Positions 25,948 to 35,492 are shown, counted from the stretch's first letter. The stretch: DNA of 64,000 nt from Bradyrhizobium sp. RP6 (GCF_003837805.1 NZ_RQIT01000005.1:186001-250000), one strand, 5' to 3'. The notes: generated by a model from the letters alone, not told the origin. Numbers and translations are program-made.

Positions 25948-28227
25948 CTACTCCCCGTCCCGCAAACGACGATACAGCGCGCCGAGAATATTCGAATAGT
26001 CGTCGGTCCAGACCCGCAGCCCATCATCGGCTTCGGTCTGTACCCATTGCTTGGAGGATGCGAGCCTGCCGATGTCGGCCTCCTCGCGCGCGGAGATGAC
26101 GACGTCGGTCGAGAAGATGTAGTCGGAATCGCGCCCGGAATCCTCGTTGAAGACCCAGCTCGTGAGATCGTTGGCATCCGCAATGCCGACCACGACGGTC
26201 TCGAGATCCAGATGCCGGTTGGAGACGTGCATCACCACGGCACCGTGCGGCGCGAGCTTGTCCTTGTAGATCTTCATCGCCTCTTCGGTCGCAAGGTGGA
26301 TCGGGATCGCATCGGACGAATACGCATCGACGATGATGAGATCGTAGGCGCCATCGGGCTCCTTCGCGAAGGTGAGGCGCGCATCGCCGATGACGGGCTT
26401 CATGTCCGGCATGCAGCTCGAGATGTAGCGGAAATTCCTGGGGTCACGCGCCGCGTCGACCATGGACTGGTCGATCTCGAAGAAGGTCCAGTTCTCCCCC
26501 GGCTCGGCGGCGCAGGCGAGCGTGCCGGAGCCGACGCCGATCGCGGCGACCTTGAGCGGCGCGCCCTTGCGCTCGCGGATGGCGCTGACGGCCTGGCCGA
26601 TGCCGCCGTCCTTGTGATAGTAGGTGATCGGCTCGGGCCGGCCGATGACCGGCGTGCCGTCATTGTTGCGGAAGCGCTCGGCGCCATGAATCGTGGTGCC
26701 GTGCATCAGCACATGGAAATAGCCGCCCGGCGTCACCACGATCTTGTGCACGCCGAAGAAGCTGCGCACCGTCGTGACGCGGCCTTCGTCCGCAGGGTAA
26801 ACGCGGATCAACGCCAGCGCGAGCACAACGGTGGCAAAGATCTTCCAGCGGCCGGCATTGAGGGTCAGCGCGAGCAGCGCGGCGAGGACGCCGACGGCGC
26901 CGGCGACCCAGACGCGGTGATCCTCGAACCAGGTCGAGAGGTCGTCGGTCATATATGACGGCGCAATGAGCGCCACCGCGAGCGCGGCGAGCGCCAGCCA
27001 GTACCATTTGACGATGCCGGCGAGGCGTTCATTGGCGGAGGGGCGGCACAGCGCGGCAAGCGCGATCAGGATTGGATATTCGGCGATCCACGAGAAGGTG
27101 AATGGCGCAACGAGGCCGGCAAAGAGGCCGCCGACCATGCCGCCGAACGACAGCGCGACGTAGAAGCCGGTGAGATATCTGGCGGGCGGCCGCGTCCGCG
27201 CCAATTCGCCGTGGCAGGCCATGGCGATGACGAAGAAGCACAATTGATGACCGCCGAGCGTCAGCAGCAGATTCTGCTCGCCGCCGAAAGCCAGCAGCAC
27301 GACGACGCCCGCAATGGCGGCCGGCTGGAGCATCAGCATCCATTTGTGCGGCAGCAGCGGCCGCGACTGGAACACCACGACCCAGGTCAGCAGATACAGC
27401 GACAGCGGCAGCACCCACAAAAGCGGCGCCGCCGCGACGTCGGTCGAGATGTGTGCGGTAACGGCGATGAGCAGGCCCGACGGCACCGCGGCGAGGAAGA
27501 TCCAGCGCAGCCGCGTCAGAAGGCCGGGCGCGGGCGCATTCACGTCCTCGGCCCGCGCATCGACCTCCGCCAGCTTCGGCGAACGCAACAACAGCACGCC
27601 GCAGGCGCCGATGAGAAAGATCAACAGGCCATAGAGGCCGGTCCAAAACCGGTTCTGCATGTGCAGCGTGAACATCGGCTCGAGCAGGAACGGATAGGAC
27701 AACAGTGCGAGGAAGCTGCCGATGTTGGAGGAGGCATAGAGGAAATAGGGATCGTGCCCGGCGGGATGGCCGGTGCGGACGAACCAGGCCTGCAGCAGCG
27801 GATTGTTGGCGGCGAGCGCAAAGAACGGCAGCCCGATCGACACCACGAACAGGCCGAGCAGCCAGAACGCATAGCCCGAAGCGGGCGGCTCGCCATAGGC
27901 GGAGGCGATGCCGAGCGGCAGCGTCGCGAAGGCCGCGATCAGCAGCGCCATATGCACCGCGACGGGAACGATGCGGCGCCGCGCCTGCATCAAGAGATGC
28001 GCGTAGGCGTAGCCGGCCAGCAGCAGCGACTGGAAGAACACCATCGCCACCGACCACACCGCCGGCGAGCCGCCGAGCCGCGGCAGCACCATCTTCGTGA
28101 ACAGCGGCTGCACCGAGAACAGCAGCAGCGCGCTGACGAAGATCGCAGCAGTGTAGACCGTCAGCAGCAGCCGGTTGCGCGACGAGGAAGGCTGCTCCGT
28201 GGCGGCGGGTTGCACGATGGAATCCAT
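25948..28227 (-). CDS. Membrane protein fused to a spermidine-synthase-like domain
   Basis: A 759-residue protein. The N-terminal about 480 residues hold some 12-14 hydrophobic helices with a short helical start TAAIFVSALLLFSVQPLFTK, typical of the MFS-like part of these fusions. The C-terminal domain (about 500-759) is a spermidine-synthase-type Rossmann methyltransferase fold with VAAIGVGSGTLACAA (about 558-570), FFEIDQSMVDAA and DLIIVDAYSSDAIPIHLAT. Such proteins are annotated as fused MFS/spermidine synthase; a polyamine or a lipid substrate has not been shown. The ATG at 28227 is chosen because upstream sequence is repeat. Confidence 0.85.
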   Translation of the reverse strand: MDSIVQPAATEQPSSSRNRLLLTVYTAAIFVSALLLFSVQPLFTKMVLPRLGGSPAVWSVAMVFFQSLLLAGYAYAHLLMQARRRIVPVAVHMALLIAAFATLPLGIASAYGEPPASGYAFWLLGLFVVSIGLPFFALAANNPLLQAWFVRTGHPAGHDPYFLYASSNIGSFLALLSYPFLLEPMFTLHMQNRFWTGLYGLLIFLIGACGVLLLRSPKLAEVDARAEDVNAPAPGLLTRLRWIFLAAVPSGLLIAVTAHISTDVAAAPLLWVLPLSLYLLTWVVVFQSRPLLPHKWMLMLQPAAIAGVVVLLAFGGEQNLLLTLGGHQLCFFVIAMACHGELARTRPPARYLTGFYVALSFGGMVGGLFAGLVAPFTFSWIAEYPILIALAALCRPSANERLAGIVKWYWLALAALAVALIAPSYMTDDLSTWFEDHRVWVAGAVGVLAALLALTLNAGRWKIFATVVLALALIRVYPADEGRVTTVRSFFGVHKIVVTPGGYFHVLMHGTTIHGAERFRNNDGTPVIGRPEPITYYHKDGGIGQAVSAIRERKGAPLKVAAIGVGSGTLACAAEPGENWTFFEIDQSMVDAARDPRNFRYISSCMPDMKPVIGDARLTFAKEPDGAYDLIIVDAYSSDAIPIHLATEEAMKIYKDKLAPHGAVVMHVSNRHLDLETVVVGIADANDLTSWVFNEDSGRDSDYIFSTDVVISAREEADIGRLASSKQWVQTEADDGLRVWTDDYSNILGALYRRLRDGE

Positions 28228-28343
28228 GAAAACTCCGGCTCGAACCCGGCGGGTGCCGGACCGCGCGCAATGGAGCACACCGCGCCTGAACGGGCAATAA
28301 AGGGGGGCGTGATGTTGCAGCGGGAATTGCCTGATATAAGGGA

Positions 28344-28431
28344 GTCGTTCCGGGACGATGCACAGCATCGAGCCCGGAACCTCGAGATTGCGGGCTCTCG
28401 CTTCGCGAGCCCCGGACTGACAGTGGACTGG
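28344..28431. repeat. Intergenic palindromic repeat, family B
   Basis: Ends GTCGTTCCGGG and CCCCGGACTGAC, with internal CGATGC/GCATCG and GCTCTCGC/GCGAGC hairpins and the sequence CCCGGAACCTCGAGATT, which recurs at 47566-47662 and 50360-50443. It lies between the divergent membrane-fusion and phytoene-desaturase-like genes and could influence either promoter. Confidence 0.75.
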
Positions 28432-28445
28432 GCCTTGCATTCTTC

Positions 28446-30056
28446 ATGACCGAAAGCGACGTCGTCATCATCGGCGCTGGCCACAACGGCCTCACTTGTG
28501 CGGCCTATCTCGCGATGGCGGGCCTGCGGGTGCGCGTGGTCGAGCGCCGCAAGGTGGTCGGCGGGGCCGCAGTCACGGAGGAGTTTCATCCGGGATACCG
28601 CAATTCGGTCGCGGCCTACACCGTGAGCCTGCTCAATCCGCAGGTGATCCGTGACCTCAAGCTCGCCGAGCACGGCCTGCGGATCGTCGAACGGCGCGCG
28701 CAGAATTTTCTGCCCGCGCCCGACGGCAGCTATCTCCTCACCGGCGAGGGGCGGACGAAAGCGTCGGTCGCCCGGCTCAGCGCGCATGATGCGGAGGTCC
28801 TCGACGGCTTCTCGCGCGAATTGGAGGACATCGCCGACGTGCTCAGGCAGTTCGTGCTGCGCGCGCCGCCGAACCTGCTCGACGGATTTGGCACGAACGC
28901 GATCCGCGAGGCCGTGAATGCGCTCCAGAGCGCCAACATCCTGCGCGGCCTCACGCTGGAACAGAGTCGCAGCCTGCTCGATCTCTTCACCCGTTCGGCC
29001 GGCGAAATGCTGGATGAACGTTTCGAGCATGATCTGGTCAAGGCGCTGTTCGGTTTCGACGCCATCGTCGGCAACTATGCCAGCCCCTATGCCGCCGGCT
29101 CGGCCTATGTGATGCTGCATCACGCCTTCGGCGAGGTGAACGGCCAGAAGGGCGTCTGGGGCCACGCCATCGGCGGCATGGGCGCGATCACGCAGGCGAT
29201 GGCGCGAGCGGCCGGCGACCGCGGCGTTGTCATCGACACCGATGCCGGCGTCCGAGAGATCATCGTCGAGCGCGACCGCGTCGTCGGCGTCGTGCTGGAG
29301 AACGGCGAGACCGTCCGCGCGAAATACGTCGCGGCCAATGTCAATCCAAAGCTGCTCTACACGCGGCTGGTCGCGGCCGACGCTCTCCCTGCGGACTTCC
29401 TCGCCCGCATCCGGCACTGGAAGAACGGCTCCGGCACCTTCCGCATGAACGTGGCGCTGGACCACCTGCCCTCCTTCACGGCGCTGCCGGGCGAGGGCGA
29501 TCATCTCTCTTCCGGCATCATCCTGGCGCCGAGCCTTGGCTACATGGACCGCGCCTTTCTCGATGCGCGGGCGCAGGGCTGGAGCCGCGAACCCGTCGTC
29601 GAGATGCTGATTCCCTCGACGCTCGACGACACGCTGGCACCCGCAGGCAAGCATGTCGCGAGCCTGTTCTGCCAGCATGTCGCACCGGAACTTCCCGATG
29701 GAAAGTCGTGGGACGACCATCGCGAAGAGGTCGCCGATCTCATGATCGCGACGGTGGACAAATACGCGCCCGGCTTTGCGGCGAGCGTGCTCGGCCGCCA
29801 GATCCTGTCCCCGCTCGATCTCGAACGGCAGTTCGGCCTGTTGGGAGGCGATATCTTCCACGGCGCGCTGACACTGAACCAATTGTTCTCGGCACGGCCG
29901 ATGCTGGGCCATGCCGATTACCGCGGGCCCCTGAAGGGCTTGTACCATTGCGGCTCCGGGGCCCATCCCGGCGGCGGCGTCACCGGCGCCCCCGGGCACA
30001 ACGCGGCGCAGGCGATCCTGCGGGATCACCGGTCGCTGTTCAGAGGCCGTGGATAG
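28446..30056 (+). CDS. FAD/NAD(P)-dependent oxidoreductase, phytoene desaturase-like
   Basis: A 536-residue flavoprotein with an N-terminal dinucleotide fold: VVIIGAGHNGLTCAAYLA at 6-23, then the ERR acidic end of the second strand. Further motifs are WGHAIGGMGAITQAM and, near the C-terminus, YHCGSGAHPGGGVTGAPGHNAA, which matches the FAD-contacting end of carotenoid-desaturase and pyridine-nucleotide oxidoreductase (PYROXD2-like) proteins. No carotenoid synthesis genes adjoin. It starts five bases after a family B repeat region with no strong ribosome site visible. The substrate is unassigned. Confidence 0.87.
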   Translation: MTESDVVIIGAGHNGLTCAAYLAMAGLRVRVVERRKVVGGAAVTEEFHPGYRNSVAAYTVSLLNPQVIRDLKLAEHGLRIVERRAQNFLPAPDGSYLLTGEGRTKASVARLSAHDAEVLDGFSRELEDIADVLRQFVLRAPPNLLDGFGTNAIREAVNALQSANILRGLTLEQSRSLLDLFTRSAGEMLDERFEHDLVKALFGFDAIVGNYASPYAAGSAYVMLHHAFGEVNGQKGVWGHAIGGMGAITQAMARAAGDRGVVIDTDAGVREIIVERDRVVGVVLENGETVRAKYVAANVNPKLLYTRLVAADALPADFLARIRHWKNGSGTFRMNVALDHLPSFTALPGEGDHLSSGIILAPSLGYMDRAFLDARAQGWSREPVVEMLIPSTLDDTLAPAGKHVASLFCQHVAPELPDGKSWDDHREEVADLMIATVDKYAPGFAASVLGRQILSPLDLERQFGLLGGDIFHGALTLNQLFSARPMLGHADYRGPLKGLYHCGSGAHPGGGVTGAPGHNAAQAILRDHRSLFRGRG

Positions 30057-30256
30057 ATCTGTGGATTGCTTGTGGACAGGCTGTCGAAAGGTCTGTGGTC
30101 GGGCGGAGGATGCCGGGCAAGTCCGTTGGGCCTGATCCTGGGGATAGCCGGTGGAAAATCGTAGGGACAATCGCGGGAAAAGCGATGGACGGGGTCCCGG
30201 CAAGCCCGCGGACAACCTGTGAATATTCGCGGAAACAGACGCTGCAAAAACGACCT

Positions 30257-30284
30257 CGCCCGCCAGGGGAATTCCTGGCGGGCG
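30257..30284 (-). terminator. Rho-independent terminator of the pilin gene
   Basis: A perfect 11-bp stem, CGCCCGCCAGG (30257-30267) with CCTGGCGGGCG (30274-30284), and a six-base loop. Read on the minus strand it is followed by AGGTCG and then TTTTT (plus-strand AAAAA at 30246-30250). It lies 58 bases past the Flp pilin stop codon. Confidence 0.75.
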
Positions 30285-30341
30285 GTGATCAGGAACAGCC
30301 TCTTGCCGAAAAAACAGCCCCCTGGAAAATGGAGGCGGAAA

Positions 30342-30506
30342 TTACTTCAAGGAGGTGCTAATCGAAGTGAACTTCTCATTCATGGTGGTGCCCAGGCCGT
30401 TCACCACGGTGATGATCGCCAGCGCGATACCCGCGGCAATCAGACCGTACTCGATCGCGGTTGCACCCGACTCGTCCGACCAGAACTTCTGAACCATGTG
30501 CTTCAA
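30342..30506 (-). CDS. Flp-family type IVb pilin
   Basis: A 54-residue pilin subunit. The N-terminal leader is followed by DESGATAIEYGLIAAG, the Flp prepilin cleavage site (after the Gly of SGA) and conserved EY pair, then a hydrophobic helix to about residue 38 and a short Ser/Thr tail. No tad assembly genes are in the window, so it is a lone pilin gene. The TTG at 30506 is the most likely start: GGAGG (30513-30517) lies six bases ahead and the product then begins MKHMVQKF. The ATG at 30497 is too far from any ribosome site and the ATG at 30530 lies upstream of GGAGG. Confidence 0.85.
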   Translation of the reverse strand: MKHMVQKFWSDESGATAIEYGLIAAGIALAIITVVNGLGTTMNEKFTSISTSLK

Positions 30507-30660
30507 GACTCGCCTCCGTTTCAACTCCAAGCTGTGCTAGCTGGATTCAGCACTAGAGATGTAACAGGGTGGAACCTTAGGTCCAGTTAATCCGAGAACC
30601 GCAAATTGTCGGGAACATTGGCACCAAAAGCTTGATAAATTGAACTGAACGGAACCTTGA

Positions 30661-31548
30661 ATGCAGCCTTCCCCCACCCATCGCGCCAGCTTTTCAATCG
30701 GCAGCGAGGCCGACGCCAGGCGCGTCGTCGACGTGCTCACCGAGGTATTTTTCGAGGGCGATGCGGCCGTCGCAGCCTTCGAGCAGCCGGACGGACAATG
30801 GGACGTCACGCTCCATTTCGCCGAGGCCCCGGATCAGGCCTGGCTGCGCGAACTCGTTGCAGTTTCAGCAGGAAATGAGATTGCCGAGACGCTCGCCTTC
30901 GACATCGTCGAGGCCAGGGACTGGGTCAAGGCCAGCCTGGAGGATCTCGTCCCCGTCCCGGCCGGGCGCTTCGTCGTGCACGGCAGCCATGACCGCGACC
31001 GTGTGGCGCCAAACAAGCAGGCCATCGAGATCGAGGCGGCGCTCGCCTTCGGCACCGGCCACCACGGCACGACGCGGGGCTGTTTACTTCTGCTTGACCA
31101 TGTCCTGAAGAGTTCCCTGCCGCGCAACGTGCTCGACCTCGGCACCGGGACCGGCGTGCTGGCGATTGCAGCGGCGAAGGCGCTGCATCGCGCCGTGCTT
31201 GCCTCCGACATCGATCCGCCCTCGGTGCGGGTGGCGGCCGAGAACGCCGCGCTGAACGAAGTCGGCAACAATGTGCGGGTGATCCGCGCCACCGGGTTTG
31301 CTGCGCCGGACTTTGCGCGCGCGGGCCCGTTCGACCTGGTGCTCGCGAACATCCTTGCCAATCCGCTGCGGCAATTGGCGAGTCCTATGGTGCGGCACCT
31401 TGCGCCTGGCGCCCGCGTCATCCTTTCCGGCCTGCTGACGCACCAAGCCCCCGCCGTGATCGCCGCCTATCGCGCGCGGGGCCTCGTGCCGCTGAAGCAT
31501 CTGCGGATCGAGGGGTGGAGCAGTTTGTTGCTGCGGAAGGTGGGGTGA
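30661..31548 (+). CDS. prmA: Ribosomal protein L11 methyltransferase
   Basis: A 295-residue S-adenosylmethionine-dependent methyltransferase that trimethylates ribosomal protein L11. The N-terminal domain reads ASFSIGSEADARRVVDVL and so on; the methyltransferase fold has LDLGTGTGVLAIAAAKAL (about 158-175), ASDIDPPSVRVA, and the catalytic NILANPL near residue 230. The alphaproteobacterial form has this length. It is divergent from the pilin gene and stands alone. Confidence 0.92.
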   Translation: MQPSPTHRASFSIGSEADARRVVDVLTEVFFEGDAAVAAFEQPDGQWDVTLHFAEAPDQAWLRELVAVSAGNEIAETLAFDIVEARDWVKASLEDLVPVPAGRFVVHGSHDRDRVAPNKQAIEIEAALAFGTGHHGTTRGCLLLLDHVLKSSLPRNVLDLGTGTGVLAIAAAKALHRAVLASDIDPPSVRVAAENAALNEVGNNVRVIRATGFAAPDFARAGPFDLVLANILANPLRQLASPMVRHLAPGARVILSGLLTHQAPAVIAAYRARGLVPLKHLRIEGWSSLLLRKVG

Positions 31549-31660
31549 GCGAGGTGCCGCGGGGTAGTTAGGCGAAGCAGGCCCAATCTAAAATCGCGGA
31601 ATGATAGTGGATACGGCGCTTCGCGCCCTTTGCCCATCCGACGGAATCGCCGGTGCCGCC

Positions 31661-31840
31661 CTACTCCGCCGGCTTCTCGTCGCGGCGCATCACGGCCTGA
31701 TCCTGCAAGGCGCGCCTCGCGCGGCGCTCGGCGAAACGGTCGATCATCTGGCTGATGAGGCCACGCGGCTTCTTCGGTGGTGTTGCAGCCGGGCCGCGGC
31801 GCACCGGCGGCGAAATCTTCTCAAACGTGAACGCTGGCAT
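31661..31840 (-). CDS. Small basic hypothetical protein, 59 aa
   Basis: An open frame of 59 codons on the minus strand with GAGGGG about eight bases before its ATG, which supports real translation. The product begins MPAFTFEKISPPVRRGP, has a Pro/Lys-rich middle (PPKKPRG) and an Arg-rich helix (RFAERRARRALQDQ). It has no membrane segment. No family is recognised. It lies downstream of prmA in the opposite direction, with its promoter probably in the 187-base gap to the peptidase gene. Confidence 0.6.
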   Translation of the reverse strand: MPAFTFEKISPPVRRGPAATPPKKPRGLISQMIDRFAERRARRALQDQAVMRRDEKPAE

Positions 31841-32027
31841 CGTGTGTCCCCTCGCCGTTGAGATGAACCACTTGCTCGAATTTCCCTGTTATCCGGATGA
31901 AGCGCAGCTGCCGCATCCTTTACTCCACTCGATTCGACCGGAACTATTTCAAGCACGGTCCATGCCACATGCGACGCAAATGCGTCGAGATTGCGGACCG
32001 ATCCCCATGATCCTAAAGTGATCCACC

Positions 32028-33857
32028 ATGTTCGAAGCACACTTCCAGACATTCGAGGAGCCGGAGGCCGGCGTCGCATTGACGGCACGGCTGGCCGCAC
32101 TTCGCGAAGAACTCGCCCGTCGCAAGCTGACCGGCTTCGTGATTCCACGCGCCGATCAGCAGCAGAACGAATATGTGCCGCCATCGGAAGAGCGGCTGGC
32201 CTGGCTGACCGGCTTTACGGGCTCGGCAGGGCTGGCAGTGGTGCTGCCCCAGGAGGCTGCGGTGTTCGTCGACGGCCGCTACACGCTTCAGGCCGCCAAA
32301 CAGGTCGACGCAAAGGCCTGGGCCGTGGAAACGCTGATCGACCCGCCGCCGGAGAGCTGGGTGGCGGCGCATCTGAAAGCCGGTGACCGCCTGGGATTCG
32401 ATCCGTGGCTGCACACTTATGCGGCAGCCGAACGCCTGTCCGCAGCCTGCACCAAGGCCGGCGCCGAGCTGGTGGCTGTCGACAGCAATCCGATCGACGC
32501 GATCTGGCACGACCGGCCGCAGCCGCCGCTCGCTCCCGTCGCCGTGCACGGTCTTCAGAATGCCGGCGTCGCTGAAGCCGAGAAGCTGAGGCAGATCAGG
32601 GACGAGATCGCCAAGCTCGGAACCGATGCGCTGGTGCTGTCTGACAGCCACGCGGTGGCCTGGACCTTCAACATCCGCGGCGCCGACGTCGCGCACACGC
32701 CGCTGCCGCTGTCCTACGCGCTGGTGCCGAAGGACGGCCGCCCCACCGTCTTCATCGATCACCGCAAGCTCTCCAATCTCACGCGCGACCATCTCGAGCA
32801 GTCCGCCGACGTGCGAGAACCGGACGCCATGGCGCCGACACTGATGGCGCTTGCCAAAAGCGGCGCGGCGATCGCGCTCGACAACGCCACCGCGGCCGAC
32901 GCGCTGAGCCGGCTGATCGCGGGCGCCGGCGGCAAGCCAGTGCGCGGCAGCGATCCCGTGGCACTGCTCAAGGCGGTCAAGAACGCGACCGAGATCAAGG
33001 GCACCAAGACGGCCCATGTGCGCGACGCCGTGGCGCTGGCGCGCTTTCTCGCATGGATCGATCGCGAGGCCCCAAGCGGCAAGCTCACCGAGATCGACGC
33101 GGTCGAGGCGCTGGAAACATTCCGCCGGGATACCGGCGCGCTCAGGGACGTGTCGTTTCCAACCATCTCCGGCACCGGCCCGAACGGCGCCATCGTGCAC
33201 TACCGCGTCACGCGCAAGAGTAACCGGCGGATCGAGCCCGGCGACCTGCTGCTGATCGATTCCGGCGCGCAATATGAAGACGGCACCACCGACGTCACGC
33301 GGACCATGGCGGTCGGCGAGCCCACGGACGAGATGCGCGACCGCTTCACCCGCGTGCTGCGCGGCCATATCGCGATTGCGCGCGCGGTCTTCCCCGACGG
33401 CACCACGGGCGCGCAGCTCGACACGCTGGCGCGGCAATATCTCTGGGCTGCCGGCCTTGATTTCGAGCACGGCACCGGCCACGGCGTCGGCAGCTATCTC
33501 TCCGTGCACGAAGGGCCGGCGCGGATCTCGAAGCTCGGCACCACGCCGCTGAAGCGCGGCATGATCCTCTCCAACGAGCCCGGCTACTACAAGGCGGACG
33601 GTTTCGGCATCCGCATCGAGAACCTCGAGCTGGTCGTCGCCTCCGACATCAAGGGCGCCGAGAAGCCGATGAACGCGTTCGAGACGCTGACCCTGGCGCC
33701 GATCGACCGCCGGCTGATCGATGCGGCGATGCTGAGCCGCGATGAACTCGACTGGCTCAATGCGTATCATGCGCGCGTGAGGGACCAGGTGCGGCCGGCG
33801 CTGGACGAGGCGACGAGGGCCTGGCTCGATCAGGCGACGGCGGAGCTGAAGGCGTAA
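32028..33857 (+). CDS. Xaa-Pro aminopeptidase (aminopeptidase P, M24B)
   Basis: A 609-residue metallopeptidase that removes N-terminal residues ahead of proline. It has the long form of the family: an N-terminal creatinase-like domain pair (residues 1 to about 310) and a pita-bread catalytic domain. Metal ligands are visible: the Asp of DSGAQYEDGTTDVTRT (411-426, first and second Asp sites), His in HGTGHGVGS (about 480-488), Glu in SNEPGYY (about 516) and Glu in RIENLELV (about 530). The protein is cytoplasmic, with no signal. It ends the transcription unit; the next gene is preceded by a hairpin. Confidence 0.92.
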   Translation: MFEAHFQTFEEPEAGVALTARLAALREELARRKLTGFVIPRADQQQNEYVPPSEERLAWLTGFTGSAGLAVVLPQEAAVFVDGRYTLQAAKQVDAKAWAVETLIDPPPESWVAAHLKAGDRLGFDPWLHTYAAAERLSAACTKAGAELVAVDSNPIDAIWHDRPQPPLAPVAVHGLQNAGVAEAEKLRQIRDEIAKLGTDALVLSDSHAVAWTFNIRGADVAHTPLPLSYALVPKDGRPTVFIDHRKLSNLTRDHLEQSADVREPDAMAPTLMALAKSGAAIALDNATAADALSRLIAGAGGKPVRGSDPVALLKAVKNATEIKGTKTAHVRDAVALARFLAWIDREAPSGKLTEIDAVEALETFRRDTGALRDVSFPTISGTGPNGAIVHYRVTRKSNRRIEPGDLLLIDSGAQYEDGTTDVTRTMAVGEPTDEMRDRFTRVLRGHIAIARAVFPDGTTGAQLDTLARQYLWAAGLDFEHGTGHGVGSYLSVHEGPARISKLGTTPLKRGMILSNEPGYYKADGFGIRIENLELVVASDIKGAEKPMNAFETLTLAPIDRRLIDAAMLSRDELDWLNAYHARVRDQVRPALDEATRAWLDQATAELKA

Positions 33858-33921
33858 GGTCGTCGTTCCGCCGCGCATGGCACTACGCGATTTGCGCAAT
33901 GCTTTTTCCTCCACCACCGCC

Positions 33922-33949
33922 GTCATGCCCCGCGAAGGCGGGGAATGAC
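33922..33949. repeat. Short palindrome, family C
   Basis: GTCAT-G-CCCCGC, loop GAAG, GCGGGG-A-ATGAC. The six-bp GC stem is flanked by a five-bp GTCAT/ATGAC pair. A near relative lies at 50321-50342. It sits between the peptidase stop and the MFS gene and may end the former's transcript. Confidence 0.7.
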
Positions 33950-34103
33950 ACCTGCCTTTTGTGGCACAAACAACGCGCCCAATCGGTCGCCATCGTGCCG
34001 TCATCATAACCGTCCCGGAATCCGTATAGCCGCATTCCGAAACGCCGATATCCGTCTTGCGCGGGCGCGCTACAGTCGATTCGAATTCGAGAGACGGACA
34101 CGT

Positions 34104-35378
34104 ATGCACGGCATGATCAGCAAGCCGCCGGAAGCGGCCAGCAACATCGCGACATCGCGCGTGGTGTTGCTGCTGCTGGTCGTGATGACCGGGATCGCGC
34201 CGATCTCGCTCTACATGCTGGTACCGGCGCTGCCGGTACTGGCGACGAATTTCGGCAGCGACATTTCGATCGCGCAGATGACGGTGTCGCTCTACATGGT
34301 CGGCATCGCGCTGTCGCAGCTGATCATGGGGCCGCTGTCGGACCGGTTCGGACGGCGCCCGGTGCTGCTCGGAGGACTGGCGCTGATGGTCGCGGCCAGC
34401 GTCGCCTGCATCTTCGCGCAAAACCTGCCGCAGCTGATCGCGGCACGCTTCTTCCAGGCGCTGGGCGGCGCCGCCGGCATGGTGGTGAGCCGCGCCATCA
34501 TCCGCGACATCTACGAGCGGGATCGCGTCGCCTCGATGATCAGCCTCGTGATCGCGGCGCTGATGATCGGGCAGATGGTCTCGCCGCTCACCGGCGGCCT
34601 GATCGAGACTGCGTTCGGCTGGCGCGCGATCTTCTACGCCATCACCATCGCCGCGATCGTTGTCGCCGTCGGTATCGCGGTGGCGCTGCCCGAGACCCGC
34701 CGCAGCCGCGCCGCCGGCGGCGGCTTCCGCGGCGACGTCGGCATGCTGATCCGCAATCGCGCCTTCGTCGGCTATGTCATGTGCCAGGTGCTGGCCTCGC
34801 AGATCATCTTCACCTTCGCCGGTGGCGGCCCCTATATCGTCGTGACGCAGATGGGCCGCAGCAGCGCCGAGTACGGCGCGTGGTTCGCAACGACCGGCTT
34901 TGCATATTTGATCGGCAATCTGCTCTGCGTGCGCTTCGCGCCGCGGCACTCGCTGGAGAAGCTGATCTGGTTCGGGCTCGGCCTGCAGCTCTGCGGCAGC
35001 CTACTGAACCTGCTGTGGAGCTTCGCCGGCTGGAACGAAGCGCCCGCCTGGCTGTTCGGCACGCAGATGATCGTGATGGTCGGCAATGCCTTCGTGATGG
35101 CGAATTCCGCCGCCGGCGCGATCAGCATCCGCCCGGAGGCGGCCGGCACCGCCTCAGGTGCGATGGGCTTCCTCCAGCAGGGCATCGGCGCACTGATGTC
35201 GCAATTCGGCGCCTATCTCGGCGGCCACTCCGCCACGACGCTGCCGCTCACCGCCGCGGTCCTCGCGATCTCGCTGCTCTGTGCCTGCATGATGATCTTC
35301 GTCGTGCCTCGGCGCGAGGTGGTGGTGAGCGAGACGCTGATCGAGCAGGCCGAGGAGGAAGAGACGGGGATGATGTGA
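34104..35378 (+). CDS. Bcr/CflA-family drug-efflux MFS transporter
   Basis: A 424-residue 12-helix major-facilitator protein. Motif A is GPLSDRFGRRPVLLGG near 75-90; the N-terminal helix carries MTGIAPISLYMLVPALP, typical of Bcr/CflA proton-driven drug or dipeptide exporters. Motif C-like GGLIETAFGWRAIF follows in the fifth helix region. The tail is acidic (EQAEEEETG). The ATG at 34104 is used; upstream in-frame sequence is not membrane-like. The gene ends at a long palindrome shared with ligA. Confidence 0.9.
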   Translation: MHGMISKPPEAASNIATSRVVLLLLVVMTGIAPISLYMLVPALPVLATNFGSDISIAQMTVSLYMVGIALSQLIMGPLSDRFGRRPVLLGGLALMVAASVACIFAQNLPQLIAARFFQALGGAAGMVVSRAIIRDIYERDRVASMISLVIAALMIGQMVSPLTGGLIETAFGWRAIFYAITIAAIVVAVGIAVALPETRRSRAAGGGFRGDVGMLIRNRAFVGYVMCQVLASQIIFTFAGGGPYIVVTQMGRSSAEYGAWFATTGFAYLIGNLLCVRFAPRHSLEKLIWFGLGLQLCGSLLNLLWSFAGWNEAPAWLFGTQMIVMVGNAFVMANSAAGAISIRPEAAGTASGAMGFLQQGIGALMSQFGAYLGGHSATTLPLTAAVLAISLLCACMMIFVVPRREVVVSETLIEQAEEEETGMM

Positions 35379-35390
35379 GGGGGGCCGCCC

Positions 35391-35488
35391 TCTCCCCGTC
35401 ATTGCGAGCGCGGCGAAGCAATCCAGACTGTCACCACGGATACAGTCTGGATTGCTTCGTCGCTACGCTTCTCGCAATGACGGAGAGA
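35391..35488. repeat. Long inverted repeat between convergent genes, family E
   Basis: Outer arms 35391-35408 and 35471-35488 are 18 bases with one mismatch (CCGTCATTGCGAG/CTCGCAATGACGG core). An inner perfect 18-base arm pair starts CGAAGCAATCCAG and pairs with CTGGATTGCTTCG, with a ten-base loop. It lies between the MFS stop and the ligA stop, so it can terminate both. A relative is at 51575-51656. Confidence 0.85.
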
Positions 35489-35492
35489 AACC

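Noticed and set aside
30057..30340. TGTGGA/TGTGGT-type motifs after the phytoene-desaturase-like gene as DnaA boxes or an origin
   Set aside because: Motifs are degenerate, lack regular spacing and AT-rich unwinding DNA; no replication genes adjoin.
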